Source: Solenopsis invicta
Taxonomy: Eukaryota > Arthropoda > Insecta > Hymenoptera > Formicidae
Assembly (NCBI RefSeq): GCF_016802725.1
Contig: NC_052664.1
Location: 11,248,016-11,312,015, forward strand
DNA length: 64,000 nucleotides
Direction: 5' to 3'
The notes beneath the pieces are model-generated. The model was given only the letters and a program-made list of their open reading frames with translations. It was not told the origin of the DNA and did not search any database. Position numbers and translations under genes: made by a program. Position 1 is the stretch's first letter. Each line of letters opens with the position of its first letter. Positions 9,818 to 20,150 of this stretch are shown piece by piece.

Positions 9818-10189
9818 ACGATAGCTAGGGATATCGTTACGTGTCAGTGCGCAGCTTTTCTATCATCTATAATATCTGCGCAACGACGCTGTAACAATAC
9901 CGAATTGTCGCTAAAGAGTTACAAAATCCCGTTACAGTAGGCCTATTCTCTAACTTCATAACGACAATTTGGTATCGTTACAGCGTCGTTGCTCACATAT
10001 TATACATACCGTTTGTTTTCTGTTCCTAAACTTCCTGAATTAGTGTGTATTTAAAATGAAATAGATATATATTTGAAAGTTAGTGAAAGCAAGATGGAAC
10101 GTTCCAGTGCAGTCTAATGCAGGAATAGAAAACAAGCCTATAGTAGAAAAGCTGCGCAACGATACGTAACGATATCCCTAGCTGTCGTT
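9818..10189. mobile_element. Fold-back element interrupted by a MITE
   Basis: The arms AACGATAGCTAGGGATATCG and GATATCCCTAGCTGTCGT are followed inward by CGCAGCTTTTCTATCAT and its counterpart GTAGAAAAGCTGCGC, and by TGCGCAACGACGCTGTAAC and its inverse. The MITE at 10010-10138 sits in the right arm. Relics of the same family (GCTGCGCAACGATATTATAG, AGTTACAGAATAGAC) are seen at 18290-18495. Confidence 0.6.
10010..10138 (+). mobile_element. 130-bp MITE, copy 4, nested
   Basis: Same sequence as 2102-2231 with few changes. TATA flanks it on both sides, which agrees with the target seen at copy 1. It interrupts the fold-back at 9818-10189, so that element is older. Confidence 0.75.
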
Positions 10190-10190
10190 A

Positions 10191-10308
10191 AGGGTTGGTT
10201 TATAATAGCCATTACTGTAAGAAATTCACCAATTACAGTCGACTATTCTTCTATAAATCGACTATAATTGGTCAATTTCTTACGGTTACTATTATAAATC
10301 AACAACTG
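10191..10308. mobile_element. Palindromic MITE (GGTTTATAATA family)
   Basis: GGTTGGTTTATAATAGCC faces ACTATTATAAATCAAC; GTAAGAAATTCACCAATTAC faces AATTGGTCAATTTCTTACG. Related to 484-600 and 3130-3280. Confidence 0.6.
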
Positions 10309-10309
10309 T

Positions 10310-10611
10310 GGCTGTGTTCCGTTTTTACTGGCAGTGCAGTAAATGTGACGTCATAACAGTACACTGTCACAACTGTTCCAATATTACTGCATTACTGCCA
10401 GCACTGCTATAGCATCGTATTTCGGAACAGCATAGTAGCCATATTGCACTGTAGCTACCTCACCTTGGAAGCTGCAGTAGTCACAGTGGCAATATGGCTA
10501 CCATTCATGACGTCATTGATGTTACTAGATGCTGTCGCAGTGCGCTGCGTACCAATAACGGAACGGATTTTTCACCACTGCCAGTACTGGCAGTTATATC
10601 GGAACACAGCC
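10310..10611. mobile_element. GGCTGTGTTCCG element with TGT duplication
   Basis: The ends GGCTGTGTTCCGTTTTTACT and ATATCGGAACACAGCC are flanked by TGT (10307-10309 and 10612-10614). It is longer than the 98-bp relatives because the middle (10345-10560) contains an inner inverted pair, GGCAATATGGCTACCAT against TAGTAGCCATATTGCACTG. Short open frames here are by-products. Confidence 0.6.
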
Positions 10612-10619
10612 TGTATGTA

Positions 10620-10820
10620 CACCCAAGGACTTTGATTCTGTCCATGGGGAAATTTTCCAAACTGAAAAGTCACCACTTTCTACATACTTGCAGTTTATGA
10701 TTAATGAAATGACTAGAGCTTATTGGTCGTTACGTTAATTATGAACTGTAAATATGTAGAAAGATAGCGACTTCTCAGTTTGAAAAATTTTCCCATGGAC
10801 AGAATCAAAGTCCTTGGGTG
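10620..10820. mobile_element. 201-bp hairpin, CACCCAAGGAC ends, TA duplication, copy 1
   Basis: CACCCAAGGACTTTGATTCT at the left is mirrored exactly at the right. Inner arms AAACTGAAAAGTC, TTTCTACATACTT and inverses. Apex GCTTATTGGTCGTTACG. Flanked by TA on both sides, fitting Tc1/mariner-type targeting. Confidence 0.75.
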
Positions 10821-10951
10821 TACACCCAAGGACTTTGATTCTGTCCATGGGGAAATTTTCCAAACTGAGAAGTCGCTATCTTTCTACATACTTACAGTTC
10901 ATGATTAACGTAACGACCAATAAAGAGCCTCGCACATGAAATGCATAACAG

Positions 10952-11081
10952 GGGGTCGATCATGAAACTTTTTCCCTAGGGCGAAAACGTGAAAAGTGAA
11001 AATCTTTACCATTGAAGTTAATGGAGAAATTTTTCACTTTTCACGTTTCCGCCTTAGGGAAAAAGTTTCATGATCGACCCC
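10952..11081. mobile_element. 130-bp GGGGTCGATCATG hairpin, CAG/AAG flanks
   Basis: GGGGTCGATCATGAAACTTT faces AAGTTTCATGATCGACCCC. CAG (949-951 past 10000) and AAG (11082-11084) flank it; the empty site in relatives reads GCATAACAGAGC. The arms are the same as the subterminal parts of the 1.29 kb element at 8262-9550 (CCTAGGGCGAAAACGTG and TTTCCGCCTTAGGG), so it is likely a deletion derivative of it. Confidence 0.7.
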
Positions 11082-11196
11082 AAGAGCATAAGCGTAGCAT
11101 AAGGCCTCTGGACCAATGGGAATCTTATGTAAATCAATATGGCGACTTTATGCTGGATGCTCATTGGCCCATTGGTCTTATGTTGTGCTTATGTTG

Positions 11197-11319
11197 GGCT
11201 GCGTTCAGATTCCCCACCAGGGTGCACCCAGACATCATTCTATCCTTGTTTAACATTTGGTAAACAACAAAGATAAAACGACATCACGGTGCACCCGGGT
11301 GAGGAATCTGAACGCAGCC
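11197..11319. mobile_element. GGCTGCGTTCAGATTCC hairpin, TTG duplication
   Basis: GGCTGCGTTCAGATTCC mirrors GGAATCTGAACGCAGCC; the inner arms are CACCAGGGTGCACCC and inverse. TTG at 11194-11196 and 11320-11322. The loop carries AACAACAAAGATAAAACG, also found in the hairpins at 21108-21231 and 33552-33676. Confidence 0.7.
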
Positions 11320-11321
11320 TT

Positions 11322-11420
11322 GGCTGCGTTCCGAAATTCACTGCCAGTACTGAAAATCTATAGTATACGTAACGTGAACTATAGATTTTTAGTACTTGCA
11401 GTGTATATCGGAACGCAGCC
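11322..11420. mobile_element. GGCTGCGTTCCGAAATTC hairpin
   Basis: It begins in the very base that ends the previous hairpin's TTG duplication. Arms CTGCCAGTACTGAAAATC and the inverse of GATTTTTAGTACTTGCAG. Close relative of 2451-2548. Being flush against its neighbour suggests insertion at or next to the earlier junction. Confidence 0.65.
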
Positions 11421-11551
11421 GTTATGTTATGCATTTCATGTGCGAGGCCCTTAAGCTCTAGTCGTTACATTAATCATGAACTGTAAGTATGTAGAAAGAT
11501 AGCGACTTTTCAGTTTGAAAAATTTCCCCATGGACAGAATCAAAGTCCTTG

Positions 11552-11698
11552 GGGTCGATTGTGTATCATGTAACTAGAGTGAAAATGACAAAAGTGAACA
11601 AATTTACTAGAGTATTTATTATTTTATTGGTCAATACCTAGTGAATTCGCTCACTTTTGTAATTTTCACTCTAGTTACATGATACACAATCGACCCCC
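11552..11698. mobile_element. GGGTCGATTGTGTATCATG hairpin, TTG duplication, nested
   Basis: GGGTCGATTGTGTATCATGT faces ACATGATACACAATCGACCC. TTG at 11549-11551 and 11699-11701; copy 1 of the host hairpin has a single CCTTGGGTG there. The apex is TTTTATTGGTCAATACC. Confidence 0.75.
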
Positions 11699-11715
11699 TT
11701 GGGTGTACATACCTG

Positions 11716-11861
11716 GGGGTCAATTCTATATTATTCACCTTGGTGAAAATTACAAAAGTAAGTAAATTTACTAAAATATTTGTAATTTCATTGGTCAAAA
11801 GCTAGTGAATTTGCTCACTTTTGTAATTTTTACTCAACTTATGTGATACAGAATCGACTCC
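11716..11861. mobile_element. GGGGTCAATTC hairpin, CTG duplication
   Basis: GGGGTCAATTCTATATTATT faces TGTGATACAGAATCGACTCC. CTG at 11713-11715 and 11862-11864. The inner arms AAAATTACAAAAGTAAG and inverse and the apex TTTCATTGGTCAAAAG show it is a relative of 11552-11698 and 57366-57514. Confidence 0.7.
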
Positions 11862-11864
11862 CTG

Positions 11865-13388
11865 CATTCGAGACTCGAGAGTCGAGAGGTCGAAAGTCCA
11901 TTTGGAGCCGTGTTCGCTGGTGTTCGCGTCAGTGCATTGAGTGCGTGTTCAGTCATGTTTATCGGTTACAAACTTTTTACTGGATTGCTAAGATCGCTGG
12001 ATACATTAGATTTTGTACGCGCTATTAGATTTTTGATTCCTCTTTTATAATTTCACTTTCTATATCATACTTTTGGAATATGGTCATATTGTTCCCACGA
12101 CAGATTTGAGAAACGGGCACTAATTAAACGTGAATTGAATGTGCACTCAATTCTCGAATTACTATTGTCTTGAATATGCATTATTGATGGAAGATTCTCC
12201 GAGGATGTAATATGCAATTAGCCCTAATAATTGCTGTCCACAAAGGCTCACAACAGAAATTGTAGTATTCAGTGTAGTGTTTACTCTAGGGTAAAAAAGA
12301 AGGCAATTCTGATGACACACAGTTTACTTAACTAATGGTAAGATATAACTTAGAAAGTCGGAACCATGAATGTGTTCAAACATGTTTTGTATGGATAGTT
12401 TTTGAAAGTTACTAATAAAGGCTATTTTCCAACAAGGTACACAGATGACACAATATAACATGGTGTCCAATATGTGTTCCAACTGTAATACAGTGTTACA
12501 CTACTTGACACTGTAAAAAACTAAGTACAAGTGTGTAAAATCAATGTCATTAACTTTCTAAAATATTTTGTGTATATTGTGCAATAATTTAGTTCATCTA
12601 TAATATGAACATAATCCAAGGATAAAGGAAAAAAATTAACATTTAGTCATTAGTGTAACAAAAATAAAGTCTAGAGTGCTAATTGTGTTCAACAAAAACC
12701 TTACACAGTGAAACACTATGTAACGTCAGTATGCCCTAGCTGGAAAACAGCCACCGTCAACCACAATTCAACTTGCTACTAATCTTTGTATACCATATAA
12801 AAACAAAAAAATCACAATATAAACAAGGTTTTTATCAAATTGGTGAGATATGGAACCTATTAGAAAACCTAAGACCATATAATTAAAAAGAAAAAAAGAT
12901 AACTAGAGGTCAATTATTACGATTAATATCTTTTTAACACACTAGTTGATAAAGAAAGGAAAAATATAAAAGAGTTGCATGACTTTTTGATTTCTTTGTA
13001 ATACTTTGTTATAAAATGTCCAATTAAGATACTATTTACATAAAAAGATAAGCTCAGATTATTGCCTAAATATTTTGCAACTTGTATAAAACAATAAAGC
13101 AATATTTTTTCAGTTTTAATTGATTTTTAATTACAATTATTGTTTCTCATTTACACAGGGACTTCTACAAATACAAATGCATAGGATACTGTATACATGA
13201 AATGACAATTACTAAAAATCTTCAGAGGAATATTTAAATTTGCAGTAAGTTATTTATTAACTTTATACAAACTTGTACGAATGATACAAAACAGAAAGTT
13301 TCAATCACATTTGTACATAATAATATGATAATATTAATTATTCAACGGATATTATTTAGTTTAATAACAAATGATCCTGTTGCAGATT
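11865..13388. other. Upstream region of the TRAF6-like gene
   Basis: No coding frame is supported. Positions 12419-12750 look like an old TIR element: GGCTATTTTCCAACAAGG faces CTAGCTGGAAAACAGCC, with CAGTGTTACAC and its inverse inside. A possible non-coding 5' exon of the TRAF gene lies here, since the first coding exon begins after an acceptor-like TGTTGCAG at 13380-13385, but its donor cannot be fixed. Confidence 0.4.
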
Positions 13389-16352
13389 ATGGAAACATCG
13401 AGCAGATCAGCGGAGCCTACTAAGGTCATCGAGGAAACTGAAAATGTATGTATCTGTAATTTTATAAAACAGGAAATGTTTTTGTTTATTGATTATACAC
13501 TTAAACAAATGAAAAAATTATTTACCATTTATTATTAAACATAATAGAACTAATTGCTATCACATTCTTGTGTTTATAATCCACTTTTACTATTACACTA
13601 CATGTATCATTCACATGTAAATCTGTTTACAATTATGTTGCACACAGTGTGACGAAAACATCAAAGGCTATGTAGAGCCTAGATTTGAATGTCCCATTTG
13701 TCTAACATGGTTGCGCAATCCAGTTTTAACATCTTGTGGTCATAAGTTTTGTTCTCAGTGCATTCACACTTGGCTTAAGTAAGTTACATCTCACTTAATC
13801 AACATTTCACAATTGCACAACCATGAATTGACTGGTCATTTATAAATTACCAGGAAAAAAGGCGCTTGTTGTCCAGTTGATGGTCAACCTTTGAAATCCG
13901 AAGATCTCTTCCCAGATCTTTATACCAGTAGAGAGATATCTCAGAAACGTACAAGTTGTGTTTATCAGCAATTTGGTTGTGAAGTAAAATTGTCTCCTGT
14001 GGATATGGAAATGCATATCACTCAATGCACCTATAAACAAAATCTTTCAGAGCCTCAAGGTATATTTTATATAATCAAAAGTATATGCAGGTTGAAAATA
14101 TATACAATTTTTTTTTAATATATTCTTATAATTGTCTGGCAATAGAAAAAAGAACTAATGCAATGTCTGCGGAGTCAAAATTATGGGATCCACCTCTAAA
14201 GAAAGGGATACAAGTTGCAGACAAAGAAGAACTTTCTTCTGATTGGCAGCAATTGCTCAAGTAATTCAAATATAATTTTATAAATAAGATGTTTACATGT
14301 TTTGAAATACATGTAAAAATTATAAAATTTGGAAAGAAGAATTAAAAAAGATTAAAAAATGAACTTGATTGAGATGCGAATTAAATCAACAATTTAATAG
14401 TGCATACAATCAAAATAATGCGGAGCATTTCAACTTTATTTAGTCATCCCTAGCTATTGATAAATCGAAAAATATATACTTATTTATTCAAAAACGATAT
14501 GTCGTTGGAAAAAAATAGTCAAAAGAAAAAAAAGTCGTAATAAAAAAAATAGGACGCATAGTTAGTATAAATAACTGATTTACTTTTTTTCACTTTTGAA
14601 CGAAAAATTAATTGCAATACATTTTATTTTTAATTTTATTTCATTGACTTTAATTAATTATAACTGATTCAGACTACGGCACATGAAAAAAAAACAGTAA
14701 AACAGAACAACTTAGCAAATCAATCACAGTCAAAAACTTAAGGCATAACATAGGCGATTCCAAACTGTTGATTTCCTTACTTAAAATTTGTGTGTGCCAT
14801 AGTCCTTATCATGGGAAGTGAGTTTTACATTGTTTCAATTTTAATCTGCATATTTTTATTATTATTTACATTATTTATATTATCTATACTACCTATGCGT
14901 CCAACCTTTTTTTGTTATAGCTCTTTTTTTTTTTTTTTTTTTTTTTATCTTTTCCAACATTTTATTGTTTTTAAATCATTAAGGCTCCTGGCGCCTCAAC
15001 CGAGACCTCCGCGTTGACGGTAGCAACGTACCGTCACGGACAAAATTAGATAATAGGCGTTGAACGTGACAGATTGACGATGAAATTTTGTCATGCTTGT
15101 CATTTCGTTATTATGTGTTTTATTGTGAAAATATGACTTATATCATATTTATCAAATTCGTAAAAATGAATCACAAGTAAAGTTTCTTTGAATTTTATAC
15201 GTTAAAGCAAATTTTTCTCTCCTTTCAATAGCTATGTTTTCCTGTCTAAATAGGCTTTACTTTAAGTTCTTTTTATGACTATTTGCTGACTGTTAGGCGG
15301 AAAAAAGATAGCCAAGGTCCATTTTTACAAGTGTTTAATAACAATTTCATTATTCTGTTTTATCCAAATTCTCTTTATTTACAAATACCACAGTGGAAAC
15401 TTTTATGTGTAATTTCTTGTTTATGGCGTCACGGCTTTAATATGGCCGCGGCGAGTAAACAGGAACCTTAACCCATTAATTGTCAATTTTTTTTGGCTGG
15501 ATAAATGCGGAATGAAAAACGTAAATCTCACATTGAACGAGGAGATAGCACGTAAAATGCCAAACTTCCCAAATCGGGATTGTGGCAGCTAATAGGTTAA
15601 GTATATGTATTTATTTTTCGGTTTATTAACAACTGATAAGAACTAAATAAAATCAAAACATGCTGTATTATCTTGTGTGCACAAAATTGTTAGTTTAACA
15701 CACATCTTAATTAAATTCGTTTTTTGACTTTTTTTATTTCTTCTTTGCTTAGCTAATTTTTGAACATAATTTCATCTTTTTTATAAAATTTGCTTTTAGA
15801 AATCTGTATGAAAGAATAGTAGTTTTGGAACAGGAAAATCGGGAGCTCTCTATAACAGTGTCTAATCAGAAAAATCAACTCGCAAATATGTGTCTACGAA
15901 ATTGTAATGGAGTTTACATATGGAGACTGAAATCCTTCCAAGAAAAACTTGACACTATGATCAACGACCCTTTAAAAATGTTCTACAGTCCAGGTTTTTA
16001 CACAAGCCCAAATGGATATAAGATTTGCGCGAGGATTAACATATCATCCAAGGATCCCAATTATCTGTCTTTTGTTTTACACATTATGAAATCAGAAAAT
16101 GATGATGCTTTGGATTGGCCGTTTAACGGCACAATGTTTTTTGCATTAATACATCCGCAAGATTCAGAGAAAAACATATGTGATACAACGTCGTCACAAC
16201 CAGATCTTGAGGCATTTCGAAAACCCACGTGCGAGTTAAATAAACGTAGCTTCGGTTATACAGAATTTATACGTATACGCGATATAACCGATTTTTTGCA
16301 GCACGATACTTTAATTTTTAGAATAGAAGTTCACCCAATATGTTTAAGATAG
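13389..16352 (+). CDS. Traf6: TRAF6-like RING E3 ubiquitin ligase / signalling adaptor
   Basis: Five coding exons with GT-AG borders: 13389-13445, 13648-13778, 13854-14059, 14146-14260, 15800-16352, giving 353 residues. In the family, TRAF6 is a cytoplasmic adaptor that builds Lys63 ubiquitin chains downstream of Toll/IL-1 and TNF-type receptors, towards NF-kB and JNK. A RING finger lies at about residues 34-72 (CPIC, CGHKFCSQC, CCPVD, the last ligand an Asp as in TRAF6). One TRAF zinc finger follows at about 90-120 (SCVYQQFGC ... HITQC). A short coiled coil (about 171-197) precedes a C-terminal MATH domain (about 203-350; starts GVYIWRLKSF). The protein is shorter than vertebrate TRAF6 (about 520 residues) because zinc fingers 2-4 are missing; exon 4 there encodes a short low-complexity link. 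The start ATG lies just after an acceptor, so a non-coding exon upstream is likely. The family call is firm; the exact TRAF member is less certain. Confidence 0.88.
14261..15799 (+). other. Intron 4 of the TRAF6-like gene
   Basis: A 1.54 kb intron, much longer than the others. It has a 20-odd-base poly-T run near 14924-14945 and a slightly GC-richer patch at 14985-15065 containing ACGGTAGCAACGTACCGT, a short palindrome. No conserved frame in phase with the flanking exons was found. Confidence 0.5.
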
Positions 16353-17384
16353 TGTTAACAATCTATTCATGCACTTTAATTAAATGATTTTCTGTAATAT
16401 TTAATATTTTTATAACAATTATACAGAGATAACACCAAATAGTTATTATGAACTAAAACGGTGTAGCTAAATTTTCATAAATTTTATATTTATATATATA
16501 TATATATATATTGTGCCTTCGAGATTGTTTGTGTCCATCCGGTATCGAACAGCTGACTGGAAAATCGAGACGAGGAAATCGATATTTAAAAGAAGATTGC
16601 CCCTACCAACAGGCCATATTTTCGGTTGATAACCGAGTTTTACTTGAGCTTAAGACGACTTAAAGATGTCTGTTGAATATTTACGGGTTTCTGAGAAGAT
16701 CATAGTGCTTACTAAACATGTTTATTATAAAGAAAACTTCAAAAGTCTCCTTGTGATATAAAGTGCTTGAGTGTAACCAAAATGTCAAAATGCAAAGAAA
16801 AATGATTGAGAAAAAAAGCAAAACAATCACTAGACAATTACGCATGCATAATTCATTGATGTTTGCTACTTTCTGTAACGTGCGTTAATTAAGGATATGT
16901 CTTTCGGCATGACATATCTCTAGGGCCTAGAGTATATGTAGACTAGAATCTAGACACAACTAATTTTTTTATGCTCGTAACTGCAAACGCTACAACTGCA
17001 CTACTTCTTCAGCAGCAACGATGGAAGCGAAATGTTATGACATATTTACTACTGAAATGTTTCGAAGCGCTTGATTGACCGCACTTGAATCGCTTCCAAG
17101 CATTTGTAGTGAGACTTGAACCGCACTTCGTGTGTATTGTAAATCATATGTGTGTAAGTTGAATTTATTGATGATGCCAGCATCCTATTATATAAATCGG
17201 ACCGAATAAACGTAATCATTGATATAATGGCGCATTGTTTGGACAATTAGTTTTATGGTTGTACATATGCAAAATATGTAGTAATTTTTGCATTATTTTA
17301 CAAGTATTCCAGTCAACACGAATTATCGTTTTGTTATATCTATGTTAAAATTTCGCCGTCAACAATATAAATTTAATATAATAC
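16353..17384. other. Intergenic, 3' side of the TRAF6-like gene
   Basis: A (TA)n run lies at 16490-16512. The rest has ordinary composition. Short open frames on both strands lack start context, splice partners or recognisable residues. Nothing further supported. Confidence 0.5.
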
Positions 17385-17671
17385 ACCACCTCAGCTTAAT
17401 TGGCAAGGCGGAGGATGATGGTTGCCGCTTCTGGAGACGAACGGCTGAGCACATTATGTGTGTTTGTCCAGCCGTCGGTTACCTTAGATAGAAATTCCTA
17501 GGGAAGGTGTTTATCACCCCCGATCAGATTAGGGAGATAAATCCCGACGAGTCGTTGGATTCTTCAAGAGCCTCGACCTGGCGCAAACCTAAGTTAAGGC
17601 TTGGTCACAATAGAGTGCCTCTCTAGGTTGCAGTGATGTACTGGTGGCTGCCCGGTATAGCTCTCTTCCAC

Positions 17672-17706
<35 letters not shown>
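17385..17706 (+). mobile_element. 3' end of a non-LTR retrotransposon (LINE)
   Basis: The frame reads SLIGKAEDDGCRFWRRTAEH, then IMCVCPAVGYLR and stop; after the stop the same frame continues with KFLGKVF and PDQIREINPDESLD. The C-x2-4-C ... TAEHIMCVCP pattern is the zinc-knuckle-like tail that follows RNase H in R1/Jockey-type elements. It ends in a 3' UTR and an (ATT)n tail at 17676-17706, as expected for a 5'-truncated copy. The in-frame stop and truncation make it dead. Confidence 0.65.
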
Positions 17707-17709
<3 letters not shown>

Positions 17710-18289
17710 AACACATGTGTCATAATACATTCATATTATTGAGTGAAAAATTTTAACATAAATACAATAACGATGATCTGTGTCGACTAGGATGTTATTT
17801 GCCAAATTTCAAGAAATCGAAAAACTGATAAAACAGTCATTTACAAAATATTTAAACATCGTATTTAATATTTATTTAAAAAGTTGGTTTTTTATTAACT
17901 TTTTGATAATGATTATTTAATTTGCTAGAAGCTCAATGCAAATTTTACATGAAAATTATATAGCAAGTTATAAATGCACTGGTAAAATAGATTTTATTGT
18001 ATTGTTTATTGTATTTTATATTCACATTAATAAATTATTTTTCTTATACTTTATCCTATATTTCATTTAACCTTATTATATATAAATCAAAAATTTATAT
18101 TTTTATGTTTTATATTAAAAATATGATTTTATATATATTTATCTTATATGTAGATAAGTAATTTATCTTATTTAAACTTAAGAGAATGCTAAAGTTAAAG
18201 CGACACTTCTTCGACAGATGTGCGGAGCAAAAATTAGGAGAATAGTGCTAGAGCCAGGCGAACAATAATGGGACAGTATCTGTAACAGC
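17707..18289. other. AT-rich gene-free stretch
   Basis: Strongly AT-rich, with (TATA)-like words near 18070-18160. No frame, hairpin or repeat could be supported. Confidence 0.5.
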
Positions 18290-18495
18290 ATCGCTATCAT
18301 TATGTTGTCATTGCGCAAATTTTGTTTATAGTAAGAAAGCTGCGCAACGATATTATAGTGACACTACTGTTAAAAGTTACAGAATTTTACGTTATAACAT
18401 TGTTGCGCAGATGTAATATATGGTAAAAAATTAATTGCGCAACAATATTATAACAATAACAAAACTATCGTTAAGAGTTACAGAATAGACCTAAC
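18290..18495. mobile_element. Degraded relic of the 9818-10189 fold-back family
   Basis: AAGCTGCGCAACGATATTAT and GTTAAGAGTTACAGAATAGA echo the arms of the element at 9818-10189. A weaker echo lies at 39240-39340. Confidence 0.4.
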
Positions 18496-18590
18496 AAGCT
18501 AGCATTCTTTGTCTAACGCACTTGTATATCATTTGTGCTTATTCTTCGATTTTATCGCCATGTAACGCAAGATTTATCACTTACACTTAA

Positions 18591-18745
18591 GTCCGCTTTT
18601 TCATTATCCGGTTAACCTATAGTTAAATTTAACCTGATGTTTTATCCAATAAGCTTCACCTATGATGATGTCATAGGTGAAGCTTATTGGTTAAAACATC
18701 AGGTTAAATTTAACTATAGGTTAACCGGATAATGAAAAAGCGGAC
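18591..18745. mobile_element. 155-bp near-perfect hairpin, TTAA on both sides
   Basis: GTCCGCTTTTTCATTATCCG is mirrored exactly at the right end, as are TAACCTATAGTTAAATTTAA and AATAAGCTTCACCTATGA further in. The loop is only a few bases (TGATGTCA). TTAA at 18587-18590 and 18746-18749. A TTAA duplication is typical of piggyBac, but an AA/TT edge around a TTA/TAA target would look the same. The near-identity of arms suggests a young copy. Confidence 0.75.
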
Positions 18746-19380
18746 TTAAGAGGTAACGCTGCTCTAGAACCTCCAAAAAAGGCCTATTTTTGATCATTTT
18801 TTACAAGAAAACGAAAGCAGTAACGCAAAATCTTTTTTAAATACCTTATTCTACATACTTTTAAGTATAAAAAAATTTTTTGTTGTATAATTTTATTACA
18901 AACAGGTGGTGATAGAACTTGACAATGATGACCACTCGTTTCAGAAAGTGCCTCACTGCCGAACCAAAATCTTTTCCAATTTTTGCTCTAGAACAAAAAA
19001 CCAAATTTTCTTAGTTCTTTATGTCATTAGCTAGCGAACTACGTACGGAAATTTAAAAATAATTTTTTTATAAAAATGACAAATTTGAAAAAAAAGTTCA
19101 CCTTTTTGATTAAAAATTTTGCTGAAAATTGTTTATAAAAAAAAAAGTTTACAACGAAACGTAAAATTCGTACGTAGTTCGCTGACAAATGTATTTTAGA
19201 AGCTACTTAAAATTTCAAGTAAATCAGTCAAGATTTATAGGAGTTATGGGTTCGACAAGCTTAAAAAAAATGATTTCGAGGAAAACGCGTTTAAAGTTTT
19301 ATGTAACAATCAGAGATAGAAATTTTTTGTTTACCTTTAATCTGCGATGCCTGCACCATACAATTGGCCTTCCTTATTGA
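18746..19380. other. Gene-free stretch between hairpin and transposase relic
   Basis: Mixed AT-rich sequence with two copies of a TAGCGAACTACGTACGGA-like word in inverse orientation (19032-19050; 19168-19186 reads TTCGTACGTAGTTCGCTG). This may be the edge of an old TIR element. No gene supported. Confidence 0.35.
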
Positions 19381-19399
19381 AGTTTTCCTCTTCCTCATC

Positions 19400-20150
19400 T
19401 CTCTTGGCCGATTTTAGAGATGATCAAGCCTCTTTTGCAGCATTTGTTAGTGAACGCTTTGAATACTTGATGCGCCGCGCGTCAGTCTCGAGACAGTAAT
19501 TGTAGCAGTTCGGTCTAATTGTCATGCTTAACTCTTCCATAATTTTTATAACGTTTGAGTAGCCATCATTGTATATGCAAACAGCAATATTACTTGCAGT
19601 ATCAAGAATAATTTTACCGCTAGAAACTGTTTTTGGGGCCATTGACCAAATCAAAGTTGAAACTTTCATTACTGTTTTGTATATAGCTACTTAAACAACG
19701 TTCAAGAAGATCGTCACTGCTTAATTTTTCATAGATTGGCTTAATAGCATCCAAAACCAGGAAGAGCTAGCTTATGCTTAAATTTAGCTAATGTATTAGT
19801 GGCTTTTGCCTGGTGCCACTTACACCATGAATTTTTACCGAGCAGGCATTTATCGTGCTGTGGCTTTTCGTCTGTGGATAACTTATGATAAAGGGTTGTC
19901 CAGATCTCTCGTCTCATTTACAATTAAATCATAATTACGACGGATAGCTAATCCGATAAAAAGACAATTCATCTATATGTTTCCCAGTTTGCCTTTTTCT
20001 CCAAATTCTTCCGTGGATTTCCATAAGTAGCGAAGGCGGATACCCATTCGTTTTTGGACATGATTAATGCATTCCTTTTTTTTTACACGTTCACTAGGAA
20101 GCTAAGAAAATCTTTCTTAAGCTTCACTGCAGATAACTAATCTTTTTATT
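19400..20150 (-). pseudogene. Mutator-like transposase remnant
   Basis: On the minus strand, three frames together show pieces typical of the uncharacterised Mutator-like transposase proteins found in many insects: KLSTDEKPQHDKCLLGKNSW then CKWHQAKATN (about 19880-19790), PIYEKLSSDDLLERCL and QNSNESFN (about 19740-19660), then LIWSMAPKTVSSGKIILDTA and NIAVCIYNDG (19669-19424). The frame changes between pieces, and stops interrupt the upstream part, so it is dead. The longest intact piece is 81 codons. The family is recognised from these motifs, not from a search. Confidence 0.55.

Larger units (their letters stand above)
10924..11451. mobile_element. Palindrome (AGGGCCTCGCACATG family), TAA duplication, nested
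   Basis: AGAGCCTCGCACATGAAATG at the left faces CATTTCATGTGCGAGGCCCT at the right. TAA at 10921-10923 and 11452-11454, while the uninterrupted copy at 10620-10820 has one TAAGCTCTAG there, so the duplication is confirmed by an empty site. Intact relatives are at 41482-41632, 41914-42080 and 42084-42244. It hosts three further hairpins (10952, 11197, 11322). Confidence 0.8.
10823..11705. mobile_element. Second copy of the same hairpin, carrying nested insertions
   Basis: The left arm starts immediately after the TA that ends copy 1, and the right arm resumes at 11455-11551 and 11702-11705. The two arms are split by the element at 10924-11451 (in the apex) and by the one at 11552-11698 (near the right tip). 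Joining the arms in thought restores the 200-bp hairpin of copy 1. Confidence 0.75.
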
